Below, piece after piece: positions 35,107-44,201 of a stretch of 64,000 nt of DNA. The translations under genes and the position numbers were made by a program. Below the pieces are notes generated by a model, which ran no database searches, had not been told where the DNA came from, and was given only the letters and a program-made list of their open reading frames with translations. Position 1 is the first letter of the stretch, and each line of letters starts with the position of its first letter. Source of the stretch: Oscillatoriaceae cyanobacterium Prado104 (GTDB taxonomy: Bacteria > Cyanobacteriota > Cyanobacteriia > Cyanobacteriales > Microcoleaceae); NCBI GenBank assembly GCA_025454405.1, contig JALOON010000012.1:1-64000 (forward strand), written 5' to 3'.

Positions 35107-36060
35107 TCAATTCAGCCTCGCCTCCACCATCATCCGCACTACATCCGGCATCTTGTATTTCGCCTCCCATCCTAACTTTGCCTTCGCCTTAGCTGGATTT
35201 CCCAAACCCACAGCAATCTCCGTTGGCCTGTAAAGACTTGCATCATTTACCAAATGTTCCTGCCAATCCAAACCAGCAGCCACAAAGGCCGATCGCACGA
35301 ACTCCTCTAAAGGATAACTTGCACCCGTAGCAATTACATAATCATCCGGTTCGTCCTGCTGCAACATCAAATACATCGCCTCAACATACTCCGGTGCCCA
35401 ACCCCAGTCCCGCTGCACTGAAATATTTCCCAAATGCAGTTTCTCGGAACTGCCCGCAGCAATCCGGCACACAACAGAGACAATCTTTTGCGTCACGAAC
35501 CTCTCCGGACGCAGCGGCGATTCGTGATTGAATAGAATACCAGAACAGGCAAACAAATTGTACGCTTCTCGATAATTTGCTACTTCCCAAAATGCCGTTG
35601 ATTTCGCTACCGCGTAAGGACTTCTAGGGCGAAAAGGCGTGTTTTCATCCGCTGCACTGCCTCCGGTATCCCCAAAACATTCGCTGGAACTGGCATTGTA
35701 AAGTTTGATTTTGCCACCCGTAAATCTAATGGCTTCTAACAGATTTAACGTGCCTGTGGCAATACTTTCTAAAGTTTCTACTGGTTGTTCAAAAGACAGA
35801 CCGACGGAACTTTGACCGGCTAGATTGTACACTTCGTCAGGCGCAAGTTTTGTCAGCACTTGCAAGACGCTGCGAAAATCGTTGAGAGACATCGATCCGA
35901 GTTTTACTTGCTCCCGGATACCCAAACGAGCCAGGTTTCCGAAACCAGACATTTGCGCGTCTCTAGAAGTACCGCAAACTTCGTAGCCTCGATCGAGCAG
36001 CAACTTAGCTAAATAGGCTCCGTCTTGACCGGATATACCGCAAATAAGGGCTTTTTTCAT
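35107..36060 (-). CDS. GDP-sugar 4,6-dehydratase (GMD/DmhA-like)
   Basis: This 317-residue SDR is of the GDP-mannose 4,6-dehydratase class: ALICGISGQDGAYLAKLLLD, YNLAGQSSVGLSFEQP, ASSSECFG, SPYAVAK (Tyr-x3-Lys) and LFNHESPLRPERFVTQKI. The family turns GDP-mannose, or GDP-heptose in DmhA/WcbK enzymes, into the 4-keto-6-deoxy form. With a full GDP-heptose route nearby either substrate is plausible. GGAGG precedes the ATG at ideal spacing. It is first in its strand run. Confidence 0.9.
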   Translation of the reverse strand: MKKALICGISGQDGAYLAKLLLDRGYEVCGTSRDAQMSGFGNLARLGIREQVKLGSMSLNDFRSVLQVLTKLAPDEVYNLAGQSSVGLSFEQPVETLESIATGTLNLLEAIRFTGGKIKLYNASSSECFGDTGGSAADENTPFRPRSPYAVAKSTAFWEVANYREAYNLFACSGILFNHESPLRPERFVTQKIVSVVCRIAAGSSEKLHLGNISVQRDWGWAPEYVEAMYLMLQQDEPDDYVIATGASYPLEEFVRSAFVAAGLDWQEHLVNDASLYRPTEIAVGLGNPAKAKAKLGWEAKYKMPDVVRMMVEARLN

Positions 36061-36538
36061 CTAAAACCTCCAGGATACCCCCACTATATCGGTACTCCGA
36101 TTAGTGGTGGGAGGAATGGAGCGGAAATTACGAAACGTTCCTTGAATGCCTTTGAGCGAATGCGAAAACAATGAGAGGAACATTAGTGGTGGGTGGTTGA
36201 CATCACCTTTTGCTCTCAAATGGCTTTCAAAAATCTACCTTAACTGCTGTGTCGGTAATTGTCTAACTTTAATAGTTGTGTTCTTGATAATTTTTAACAT
36301 TCCGAACAACTTTTCTTGGGATTTGGAACGGAGATAAAAAGTTATTTTACCCCCCACATCCATAGTAGGGTGCGCACTGCGCACCTTACAAAAAGTAGAA
36401 AATACCAGCAGGACTGACTTGAGATTGGGTTCGATCGACTTAAATACTGCATTTTTGCCGTTTCCCGGCTAAAAATCTGGTTTGCCAGCATTTTAGCGCG
36501 TCAGTCCCGATGGCATTTTTACTTTCTGGTTCCTAAAA
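36061..36538. other. Intergenic region with short repeats, no gene recognised
   Basis: The 478 bp hold a direct repeat ATTAGTGGTGGG (near 36099 and 36182) and a short palindrome GTGCGCACTGCGCAC near 36370. A 63-residue open frame at 36146-36337 has no family features. A promoter for the GMD-like gene should lie near 36070-36150. Confidence 0.4.
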
Positions 36539-37561
36539 CTAGGCTTCCCACTTTTCGGCAGCTAGTTCGGCCAAGTCAACTACGCGCTGGCTGTAGCCCC
36601 ACTCATTGTCGTACCAAGCCAACACTTTTACCATGTCGCCGTCCAACACCAGTGTCAAGCTGGAATCCACGATCGAAGAAGCATCGTGTCCCCGGTAGTC
36701 GCAAGAAACTAAAGGCAAGTCGCTGTAGGCCAGAATTCCTTTCATCGGACCTTCGGCTGCTTCTTTGAGGACTTGATTCACCTGTTCGGTAAAAGTCTTT
36801 TTCTCTACTTGAGCGACAAAATCCACTACCGACACGTTAGGCGTCGGCACGCGCATGGCGATACCGTTTAATTTGCCCTTCATTTCCGGAATTACCAAAG
36901 CCACGGCTTGGGCGGCACCGGTAGAAGTAGGAACGATGTTCATTGCCGCAGCCCGAGCCCGCCGCACGTCCCGGTGGCTGGCATCCAGCAAGCGCTGGTC
37001 GCCAGTGTAGCTGTGGGTAGTGGTCATCGTGCCTTTAATGATGCCAAAATTGTCATTTAACACCTTGACAACCGGAGCCAGACAGTTTGTCGTACAGCTA
37101 GCGTTGCTGATGACCGTGTGACCTTTGTGAGTGTACTTGTCGTCGTTGACTCCCATCACGAAAGTGCCGACTTCAGGTCCTTTGCCGGGGGCTGTAATCA
37201 ATACCTTTTTCGCGCCAGCGGTGATATGCTTCGATGCACCGGCTTGGTCTACGAAGACGCCCGTCGCTTCAATAATTAGATCGACACCCCAATCCTTCCA
37301 AGGCAAGTTTAACGGGTTGCGATCGCTCACGCATTTAACTGTCTTGCCATTAAGCGTAATGGAATTTTCATCAGCACTAATCTCTACATCCTTAGATAAG
37401 ACTCCCATCATGGAATCATATCTGAGCAAGTGAGCGTTAGTTTTCGGATCTGATGTGTCATTAATAGCTACCAGCTCTAACTTGCTGTTTTGTCTGGTCA
37501 GCCAGCAGCGCGCAAAACTGCGCCCGATGCGTCCAAAACCGTTGATTGCAACTCTAATCAC
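36539..37561 (-). CDS. gap2: Glyceraldehyde-3-phosphate dehydrogenase, photosynthetic type
   Basis: This 340-residue enzyme has [17 protein letters not shown] at the NAD(P) site, catalytic Cys in [13 protein letters not shown] and [15 protein letters not shown] at the end. [19 protein letters not shown] follows the cyanobacterial Gap2 pattern, the NADP-linked Calvin-cycle and gluconeogenic form, rather than Gap1. The start is GTG with TAGGAGGT upstream. It is monocistronic in appearance. Confidence 0.94.
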   Translation of the reverse strand: MIRVAINGFGRIGRSFARCWLTRQNSKLELVAINDTSDPKTNAHLLRYDSMMGVLSKDVEISADENSITLNGKTVKCVSDRNPLNLPWKDWGVDLIIEATGVFVDQAGASKHITAGAKKVLITAPGKGPEVGTFVMGVNDDKYTHKGHTVISNASCTTNCLAPVVKVLNDNFGIIKGTMTTTHSYTGDQRLLDASHRDVRRARAAAMNIVPTSTGAAQAVALVIPEMKGKLNGIAMRVPTPNVSVVDFVAQVEKKTFTEQVNQVLKEAAEGPMKGILAYSDLPLVSCDYRGHDASSIVDSSLTLVLDGDMVKVLAWYDNEWGYSQRVVDLAELAAEKWEA

Positions 37562-38188
37562 CTTGTACCTCCTAACAATGCCAGTCTCTAGCTCAGGTTT
37601 AAAATTGTGACTTTATCCCCGGCAACCGCAACGGGTATGCTGGGGGCTTCCCGACCTTGCGGATGCGGGCTTCCTGCTTCTACCGGAGAGCTTGCTCTTA
37701 ACCGTCCGCAGGCAGCAGCGATGAGACCCACCGCTGTTCTGAACCAGAAATTAAACAAGGTTCAATTCGATCGCCCGCCAGCGAACCAGCGCGATAACGC
37801 GCGCGACTCTAGAGCGATCGCACCGATTATGCAGGCAATCTTTTGGCTCGATCTCAAAGCTTCTTTCCGCCATTGCTATCTCGTTAGAGCGCAGCCTAGA
37901 ACAGGAAACCGCGGCCCGTAACAGGAAACCCTGACAGTGGAAGTTGAAAAAATTTAAGAATTGACTTATGAGACAAGATCATATCGCAAAGCCCGATCCT
38001 TTCTTACAAAAAATTTTGGGATCGTGAAAACCCCGCCAGCAAGAGCGATCGGACTAAAAGGCAACTCGGGAACTTCAGTCGCCACCGCTGCCGCCCAAGT
38101 CGATTTCAGAATTAAAAAGGTGGGCAAGAATTTCTTTCCTGGCAATTCCTCTGACACTGAATCAAGGATTCAAAATTCCAACAGTGCG
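37562..38188. other. 627-bp intergenic region between nadD and gap2
   Basis: Open frames on the plus strand here (for example 37607-37921) are low-complexity and lack start signals or family features. The region next to gap2 should hold its promoter. No hairpin terminator for nadD was identified. Confidence 0.4.
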
Positions 38189-38992
38189 TCATATTTGGTA
38201 AAGTCGGTGCGCTGCAATATAATTGCTGACTGCCTTCGGAACTAAGCAGCCGATCGATCTGCCCCCAGCGCAGTATTGGCGGATCGCACTCGACGAAATC
38301 CCGATCGCTCTCAGGCACAGGACTTCCCAGCTAATGTGCAGGTTCTTGAAAGTCATCTGGGTGGCAACTCGGCGGCAGGCAGCACTGGTAGCAACTAGCA
38401 CATCCCCCTCCGGAAAGCTGGAGGAATCGATCGGGCTGGCGCGAAGTTCGCCAGCAACCGGGTTTGTTTGCGAAAATACTGCGTCTAAACCCGCAGATTC
38501 AGTAAAAAACCCTGTTTCTTTTGTTTGAGGGTGCGAACCATCGAACAGCATCCCCGCAGCAGAAATTTCCTCGCCCCCGATATCTGGCAGACTCGGGCGC
38601 GGTGCCACTAACCAATCGCACAACTTGCCAATTTCCGCGCACCGATGCCATTTAGGTAAAGTTTGGAAAGCATCAACACCGATAATCCAATAGTGCCGGT
38701 CGTCCGGGTATAAATTTTTCAGGTAAAGCAGAGTATCGATCGCAAAAGAAGTGCCAGCATTTGCCTCCAGCGGCGCAAGAACGAAATTCGATCGGCCGGC
38801 AATTGCCAAAGCTACCATCTCCCGACGGCGATCGAAAGCAGCCAAATCCGGGCGCGATTTGTGGGGAGAAACGCGATCGGGCATCCAAAGGACTCGATCG
38901 AGCTGAAATTGACTCACCGCCACCTGAGCCACCAACAGATGCCCCCAGTGAACCGGATCGAAAGTCCCCCCAAAAATAGCTATTTTTCCCAT
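38189..38992 (-). CDS. nadD: Nicotinate-nucleotide adenylyltransferase with an internal insertion
   Basis: This 267-residue nucleotidyltransferase makes deamido-NAD from nicotinate mononucleotide and ATP. Motifs are IAIFGGTFDPVHWGHLLVA (the GxFxPxHxGH site), VSPHKSRPDLA, YWIIGVDAFQTLPKWHR and the C-terminal ISSSAIRQ. Bacterial NadD is about 200 residues; here about 55 extra low-complexity residues lie at roughly 145-205. The core motifs flank the insertion intact, so the enzyme is probably active. Confidence 0.88.
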   Translation of the reverse strand: MGKIAIFGGTFDPVHWGHLLVAQVAVSQFQLDRVLWMPDRVSPHKSRPDLAAFDRRREMVALAIAGRSNFVLAPLEANAGTSFAIDTLLYLKNLYPDDRHYWIIGVDAFQTLPKWHRCAEIGKLCDWLVAPRPSLPDIGGEEISAAGMLFDGSHPQTKETGFFTESAGLDAVFSQTNPVAGELRASPIDSSSFPEGDVLVATSAACRRVATQMTFKNLHISWEVLCLRAIGISSSAIRQYCAGGRSIGCLVPKAVSNYIAAHRLYQI

Positions 38993-39405
38993 AATTACAG
39001 GCTGGAGTTTACCGCTTTTGGCCGCAAATATTTTGATAGTTGAAAGAAGTTCGATCGTACTTAAAGTGGTAGTCTTGTTACATCTTGGCGGGTGTCACCC
39101 TCGATCGGAGTCAAACCTAACGAGGGCGAATCTTACAGGAATTACGCGCGGGGCAAATTTCAGAGAACAGAGAATGCTGCCGTATCCGATCGCACTAGGG
39201 GGATGGAAATGGAAAGAATTAAAGTAGCACGCGATCGCCCCAAATTAAGTCACTTGAACCGATCCCAGAACCCACCCTATAGAGCCTGCGATTTTTAAGC
39301 TGTGACTGTTCCGGAAAACTCCTGGGCAGCAAGTCATATAGGATACAAAGCATATCTCTAAAAAATTCCTGCAAATCGAGGGAGGCACAGAGAGTTTTGT
39401 ACAAA
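38993..39405. other. Divergent intergenic region between nadD and murC
   Basis: About 410 bp between divergently transcribed nadD and murC. Promoters for both are expected here. No repeat or RNA gene was recognised. Confidence 0.4.
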
Positions 39406-41003
39406 ATGTCTAGCGAACAGTATCCTGAAAAAACAATTCTTGATATGATATCGCGTGTTATTGGCGTGGTGTGGTGTGTGAGGAGCGAAGTGCCTATATT
39501 CTAGCTAAACGCAAGTTGCCCGTGTACGGCTCCGATATTAAATCGAGTCGCATTACCCAACGCTTGCAAGCTATGGGAGCTCATATTTTTTGGCGTCAAG
39601 ATGCCAGCAATTTTGAATTATTTCAAACAGCCCCCAACGATCGCTCTGAAGTAGTCCAGTCTCCAGAGACAGCCGTACCTGCTGCGGTCGCAGCCAGCCG
39701 GAACGGATCTTCAGTGGCGACGGCCCAAGTTCTTCAAGTAAACGGCAACGGGAAAGCAGCGAAGTCATTACCCCATTTGCCTCAAGTAGTTTGTTCGACA
39801 GCGATTCACCCTGCGAATGCCGAATATCGAGCAGCTTTAGATTTGGGCTGTCCGATTTTTCACCGATCGGATTTGCTGGCGGCGTTAATTGGGGATTACC
39901 ACAGCATCGCCGTTGCCGGCACTCACGGCAAAACTACTACCAGCAGTTCGATCGGCTTTATGCTGCTGGCGGCTGGTCTAGATCCGACGATCGTCGTCGG
40001 AGGCGAGGTCAACGCTTGGGAAGGCAACGCCCGTTTGGGAGAAAGTCCTTACTTGGTTGCTGAGGCAGATGAATCAGATGGTTCTCTGGTGAAATTTGCA
40101 GCCAAAATCGGCGTAGTGACCAATATCGAACTAGACCATCCCGACCATTACGATACTCTCGAGCAAGTAGTTGAAACTTTTCAAATATTTGCCAACAATT
40201 GTCAAACTTTAGTCGGTTGCATTGACGACGAAATAGTGAAAAATCGCCTGCAGCCAAGTATCAGCTACAGCTTGCAGCCCGATCGCGGTGCTGACTATAC
40301 GGTAGATGAGGTAGAGTACCGATCGGACTGTACCAAAGCTCGCGTTTGGGAAAGGGGCGCTCTCCTGGGAGATCTGGAGTTGAAGTTGCTGGGCAAACAC
40401 AATCTCAGCAATGCGCTGGCTGCGGTAGCAGTCGGCCGGTTGTTAGGGCTGGAGTTTGCGGCAATCGCCTCAGGGATGGCAGCTTTTGAAGGTGCGAACC
40501 GCCGCTTTGAAGTGCGGGGCTGTCATAACGATATTTTGTTCGTGGACGACTACGCCCACCACCCGAGCGAAATCCGCGTTACCTTGGCCGCCGCCCGCCT
40601 GCGCATTGAGGAGAACAAACAAAGTTCAACATCCGAAAGGGAAAAGCAAAATCCAAAACAGGGCAGGGTAGTCGCCATCTTTCAACCTCACCGCTACAGC
40701 CGGACTCTGAGCTTTTTGTCAGAATTTGCCGCATCTTTTGGGGATGCTGACCTCGTGGTTGTCACTGATATTTACAGTGCTGGGGAACCTAATTTAGGGC
40801 AAATTAACGGGCACAAAGTTGCAGATTTAATTGCTAAAACAGGACAGCAGGTTTCTTATCAACCTTCTCTCGAAGCGGTAGGCAAGTTCTTAAATGAAAC
40901 CCTGCAGCCGGGAGATTTGGCTCTGTTTTTGAGTGCGGGAAATCTCAATCAAATCATCCCAGAAGTGATGGCTTTTTACCAAAAAGCCGATGTCGCTGGC
41001 TGA
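39406..41003 (+). CDS. murC: UDP-N-acetylmuramate-L-alanine ligase with a disrupted N-terminus
   Basis: MurC adds L-alanine to UDP-MurNAc in peptidoglycan synthesis. From 39484 onward the frame is a normal MurC: SAYILAKRKLPVYGSD, ATP loop VAGTHGKTTTSS, EADESDGS, NIELDHPDHY and FQPHRYSRT. The N-terminal part MSSEQYPEKTILDMISRVIGV from ATG 39406 is in a different frame. The expected FIGxGGxGMSALAY motif between them is one base short (39469-39485). A GTG at 39471 could start a truncated protein lacking that UDP-binding glycine motif. A net single-base loss, real or a sequencing error, explains the break. A 50-residue low-complexity insert (about residues 65-115) precedes VVCSTAIHP. Confidence 0.88.
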
Positions 41004-41139
41004 GTCGATCCCTCTCGAGAGCGGGCCCCGGATGCTACGCATTTGAGCGTCTGGCGGCTCTCTCACCGGAGCGAATTTATCGGATCGGCGGGTGTTCGAT
41101 CGAGTTTTTGATGAAAATATTTGAGGATTTAAAAGAAAC

Positions 41140-42096
41140 ATGGTGGCTATCTGTTCTGACTTTTCTGTGAAGGGAAATCGACCGATGTATTCTCCTATTT
41201 CTCTGCGGGGAACTGATTGCAAGATTAATTCCCAAGTTTCTTTGGCCGGACTGACTTCTTTCCGCGTCGGCGGGCCTGCGGAATGGTACGTTGCTCCCCG
41301 CAGTATTGCGGATCTGCAGGCGAGTTTTTCCTGGGCCGAGGCTGAGGGGATGCCGGTGACGCTGTTGGGGGCGGGCTCGAATTTGTTGGTGAGCGATCGA
41401 GGTTTGCCCGGTTTAGTTGTCGCTACCCGCTACTTGAAACAGGTCAGCTTTAACGAACAAACAGGTCAAGTTACAGCCGGGGCGGGGGAGTCGATACCCC
41501 GCCTCGCTTGGTTGGCGGCCAAACGCGGCTGGCGGGGCCTCGAATGGGCTGTAGGCATACCGGGTACTGTTGGCGGGGCTGTGGTGATGAATGCTGGGGC
41601 TCACGGCGGCTGTACGGCAGATATTTTGGTCACCGCCCACCTGCTTTCTCCGGGCGGCAAGGTAGAAATTCTCAGTCCCCAAGATTTGGGCTACCGCTAC
41701 CGGACTTCGGTGCTGCAAGGTGGCGATCGATTGGTTACGGAAGCGACTTTCCAGTTGCAGCCTGGGTTCGATCGCGCGCAAGTCATGGAGGAAACTAATA
41801 CTAATTTCAGCCAGCGCCGGACAACTCAACCTTACCACTTGCCGAGCTGCGGCTCGGTATTCCGCAATCCCAGGCCGAAGGCGGCGGGCTGGCTGATCGA
41901 ACAAGCGGGACTCAAGGGATACCAAATCGGCGGAGCTCAAGTGGCTCAGCGCCATGCTAATTTTATTCTTAATTGCGGGTCGGCTACGGCTAATGATATC
42001 TTTCACCTGATCCGCTACGTGCAAGAACAAGTGCACCAGCGGTGGTCGCTGTTGTTAGAGCCAGAAGTTAGAATACTGGGAGAGTTTCCGTTCTAG
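41140..42096 (+). CDS. murB: UDP-N-acetylenolpyruvoylglucosamine reductase
   Basis: This 318-residue FAD enzyme reduces UDP-GlcNAc-enolpyruvate to UDP-MurNAc. Markers are [64 protein letters not shown], catalytic Ser in [11 protein letters not shown] and [11 protein letters not shown]. Start at 41140 is chosen on length; ATG 41185, with AAGGG upstream, is an alternative. It follows murC by 136 bp, the usual cyanobacterial murC-murB order. Confidence 0.94.
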   Translation: MVAICSDFSVKGNRPMYSPISLRGTDCKINSQVSLAGLTSFRVGGPAEWYVAPRSIADLQASFSWAEAEGMPVTLLGAGSNLLVSDRGLPGLVVATRYLKQVSFNEQTGQVTAGAGESIPRLAWLAAKRGWRGLEWAVGIPGTVGGAVVMNAGAHGGCTADILVTAHLLSPGGKVEILSPQDLGYRYRTSVLQGGDRLVTEATFQLQPGFDRAQVMEETNTNFSQRRTTQPYHLPSCGSVFRNPRPKAAGWLIEQAGLKGYQIGGAQVAQRHANFILNCGSATANDIFHLIRYVQEQVHQRWSLLLEPEVRILGEFPF

Positions 42097-42216
42097 GCTA
42101 GCAACTAGCAACTGTCACCATACCGCAAGCCACCATACCGCAAGCGGGCGTGGTGTAAAGTATTCGGTAATCGGGAAACGGCCGATCTCCGACCCACATA
42201 CAATCAAAAATCAGTT

Positions 42217-42564
42217 ATGACAAAATCAGGACAAGGATTTGGCTTCGGCCTGGGAAAAATGAAAGAACTGACTGAGGCTTTCAAAAAAGCTCAGCAGGTT
42301 CAAGAAGGAGCTAAAAAGCTTCAAGAAGAGTTGGATGTTATGGAGATTGAGGGAACTGCCGGCGGTGGCTTGGTCAAGGTGTTTCTCAGCGGCAACCAAG
42401 AACCCCGCCGGGTAGAAATATCGCCGGATGCTCTGGGCGAAGGCGCTGATGTGGTTTCTGAACTTGTCACGGTGGCGATGCAGGATGCTTACGCTAAGTC
42501 TACGGCGACGATGCGGGAGAAAATGGAAGAACTCACCGGCGGACTCAATCTTCCAGGTTTTTAA
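42217..42564 (+). CDS. YbaB/EbfC family nucleoid-associated protein
   Basis: This 115-residue protein has the YbaB layout: a helical N-terminus [19 protein letters not shown], a beta core [29 protein letters not shown] and a C-terminal helix pair. Members form dimers that bind DNA without strong sequence specificity and shape the nucleoid. It follows murB by 120 bp, possibly in one unit. Confidence 0.92.
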   Translation: MTKSGQGFGFGLGKMKELTEAFKKAQQVQEGAKKLQEELDVMEIEGTAGGGLVKVFLSGNQEPRRVEISPDALGEGADVVSELVTVAMQDAYAKSTATMREKMEELTGGLNLPGF

Positions 42565-42583
42565 ATTAGTTGACAGCTTCGGG

Positions 42584-42735
42584 GAGTTTTGAGTTTTGAG
42601 TTTTGAGTTAAATCCGTAAAAGTTTTGAGTTTTGAATGTTGAGTTTATTAACTTTTAATTCACAACTCAAAACTCATACTTTCCCGAATCTGCTCAAAAC
42701 TCATAACTTATAACTCCCGAAAAACTCAAAACAAT
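42584..42735. repeat. Heptanucleotide repeat region (GAGTTTT / AAAACTC)
   Basis: Runs of GAGTTTT followed by the inverted AAAACTC and ATAACTC variants form a long imperfect inverted repeat between the ybaB-like and phosphatase genes. This is the short tandemly repeated repetitive DNA typical of filamentous cyanobacteria. Confidence 0.8.
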
Positions 42736-42761
42736 GACTAATAACCGATCGCTCATAACTA

Positions 42762-43262
42762 ATGACTAAATTATTATTTGTTTGTCTCGGAAATATCTGC
42801 CGATCGCCTTCAGCAGAAAATATTATGAATCATTTAATAGCACGAGAAGGTTTGGGCGATCGAATTACTTGCGATTCTGCTGGAACTGCCAGCTATCATG
42901 TTGGCAATCCTCCCGATAGGCGGATGGCAGCGGCGGCGAGGAAGCGGAATATAGAATTGTTAGGATCTGCCCGCCAATTTCAAAGTAAAGATTTTGAGAA
43001 TTTCGATCTAATTCTGGCAATGGATCGCGAAAATTATCAAAATATTCTGGCTCTAGATCCGGTAGGAAAATACAAGAATCAAGTGCGTTTGATGTGCGAT
43101 TTTTGCCAGAAATACGACCTTAAGGAAGTTCCAGATCCTTACTACGGAGGGCCGGAAGGGTTCGATCGAGTAATCGATTTGCTGTTAGATGCCTGCGAAG
43201 GTTTGTTGCAGTACGTTATCAAGCAAGAAAGCTTAAGTGCTAGCAGCCAACAGGAAAGTTAA
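42762..43262 (+). CDS. Low-molecular-weight protein tyrosine phosphatase
   Basis: This 166-residue enzyme has the P-loop LFVCLGNICRSPSAE (CX5RS) near the N-terminus and the general-acid motif VPDPYYGG. Length is standard. It dephosphorylates phosphotyrosine, and in bacteria often controls exopolysaccharide export kinases, which would suit this glycan-rich locus. No Shine-Dalgarno is visible; the start region lies within ACTAATG-type repeats. It sits between two heptanucleotide repeat blocks. Confidence 0.92.
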   Translation: MTKLLFVCLGNICRSPSAENIMNHLIAREGLGDRITCDSAGTASYHVGNPPDRRMAAAARKRNIELLGSARQFQSKDFENFDLILAMDRENYQNILALDPVGKYKNQVRLMCDFCQKYDLKEVPDPYYGGPEGFDRVIDLLLDACEGLLQYVIKQESLSASSQQES

Positions 43263-43284
43263 CAGGGGAGAGGGGAAGTTCTAA

Positions 43285-43419
43285 ATTTTAAGTTTTGAGT
43301 TTTGAATTAAGAACTGTCTTTAACTCAAAAATCAAGACTCAAAACTCAAAACTCAAAACTCAAAACTCAAAACTCAAAACTCAAAACTCCCGAATAACTC
43401 AAAACTCAAAACTCAATTA
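43285..43419. repeat. Heptanucleotide repeat block with about eight AAAACTC units
   Basis: GAGTTTTGA runs, then GAACTGTCTTTAACTCA, then a tandem array of AAAACTC units (about 43335-43388). The block shares the flanking words GGGAGAGGGGAAGTTCT and GAACTGTCTTTAACTC with 53021-53166, so both belong to one dispersed repeat family. Its right edge supplies the final codons and stop of the response regulator. Confidence 0.85.
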
Positions 43420-44122
43420 AATGATGTTCCATCGCAATGCGAACGAGTTCAGCACGGTTGTTGCTTTCTGTTTTGCGGAACAAACTGCTGACATGCTTTT
43501 CGACAGTTCGGGGACTGAGGTGCAGTCGATCGCCAATTTGAATGTTAGACAGACCTTCAGTTAACAAATCTAGCACTTCTTGCTCCCGCTGCGTCAATAC
43601 CGGAGAAATTTGGCTTACTGGGGAGCGATCGCCCGTTTCCGAGTTTTCTGTTAAAAAATGCGTTTCTCCCTTGCTCTTGACTCCGCTAGCTGCCTCTGGC
43701 TGTAAAATTTCGTGGGTTTCGGGCGATCGAGCGGGCGCTTGAGCTATTAAAGCATATCGATCGAGCAAAGAGCGAATTACCGCCCCCAATTCCTGAAGTT
43801 CAAAAGGTTTAGCCAGATAATTGTCGCACCCCATCTGATAGCCGCGAATCCGTTCCTGGGTGCTCGTCCTTTCTGTCAAAAAAATGACCGGCAGCAAGCG
43901 GAAAGCCGGACGCGCCCGGACTCGCCGCACGAACTCGTAGCCGTCCATCTCAGGCATGGTAATGTCGGTAACAATCAAATGGGGCTGAAATTCATCCACC
44001 AAGCCTAAAGCTTCTTTGCCATTCTCAGCCGCTATGATAGAGTATCCGGCAATTTCCAGATAATCGGCGATCGACAAGCGAGTCGCGAAATCGTCGTCAG
44101 CAACCAGAATCGTTAGGGGCAT
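43406..44122 (-). CDS. NarL/LuxR-type response regulator
   Basis: This 238-residue protein has a receiver domain at about 1-120 with acidic pair VADDDFATR, phosphoacceptor Asp in LIVTDITMPEMDGYEF and Lys in NYLAKPFEL. A linker of about 45 residues follows. The C-terminus is a LuxR-type helix-turn-helix (LTQREQEVLDLLTEGLSNIQ, LSPRTVEKHVSSLFRK). It acts as a phosphorylation-controlled transcription factor. No kinase gene is adjacent, so it is an orphan here. The last residues EF and the stop are encoded by heptanucleotide repeat DNA. Confidence 0.92.
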   Translation of the reverse strand: MPLTILVADDDFATRLSIADYLEIAGYSIIAAENGKEALGLVDEFQPHLIVTDITMPEMDGYEFVRRVRARPAFRLLPVIFLTERTSTQERIRGYQMGCDNYLAKPFELQELGAVIRSLLDRYALIAQAPARSPETHEILQPEAASGVKSKGETHFLTENSETGDRSPVSQISPVLTQREQEVLDLLTEGLSNIQIGDRLHLSPRTVEKHVSSLFRKTESNNRAELVRIAMEHHLIEF

Positions 44123-44147
44123 GGGGGGAATTAAAGTAGCAACATGA

Positions 44148-44188
44148 AAAATTAAAAATGACTGATTTCACTTTTCATTTTTAATTTT
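44148..44188 (-). terminator. AT-rich hairpin terminator after pgi
   Basis: AAAATTAAAAATGA and TCATTTTTAATTTT form a 14-bp stem 13 bp beyond the pgi stop on the minus strand. It is AT-rich, so strength is uncertain. Confidence 0.55.
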
Positions 44189-44201
44189 AAGGTTTAATTC
44201 C

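Noticed and set aside
36146..36337. 63-residue hydrophobic open frame
   Set aside because: No ribosome site or homologue recognised; it lies in AT-rich spacer.
37607..37921. 104-residue open frame upstream of gap2
   Set aside because: Low-complexity composition, no ribosome site, no recognisable motif.
41413..42036. 207-residue frame antisense to murB
   Set aside because: GC-rich coding DNA opens the opposite strand; murB motifs are complete on the plus strand.
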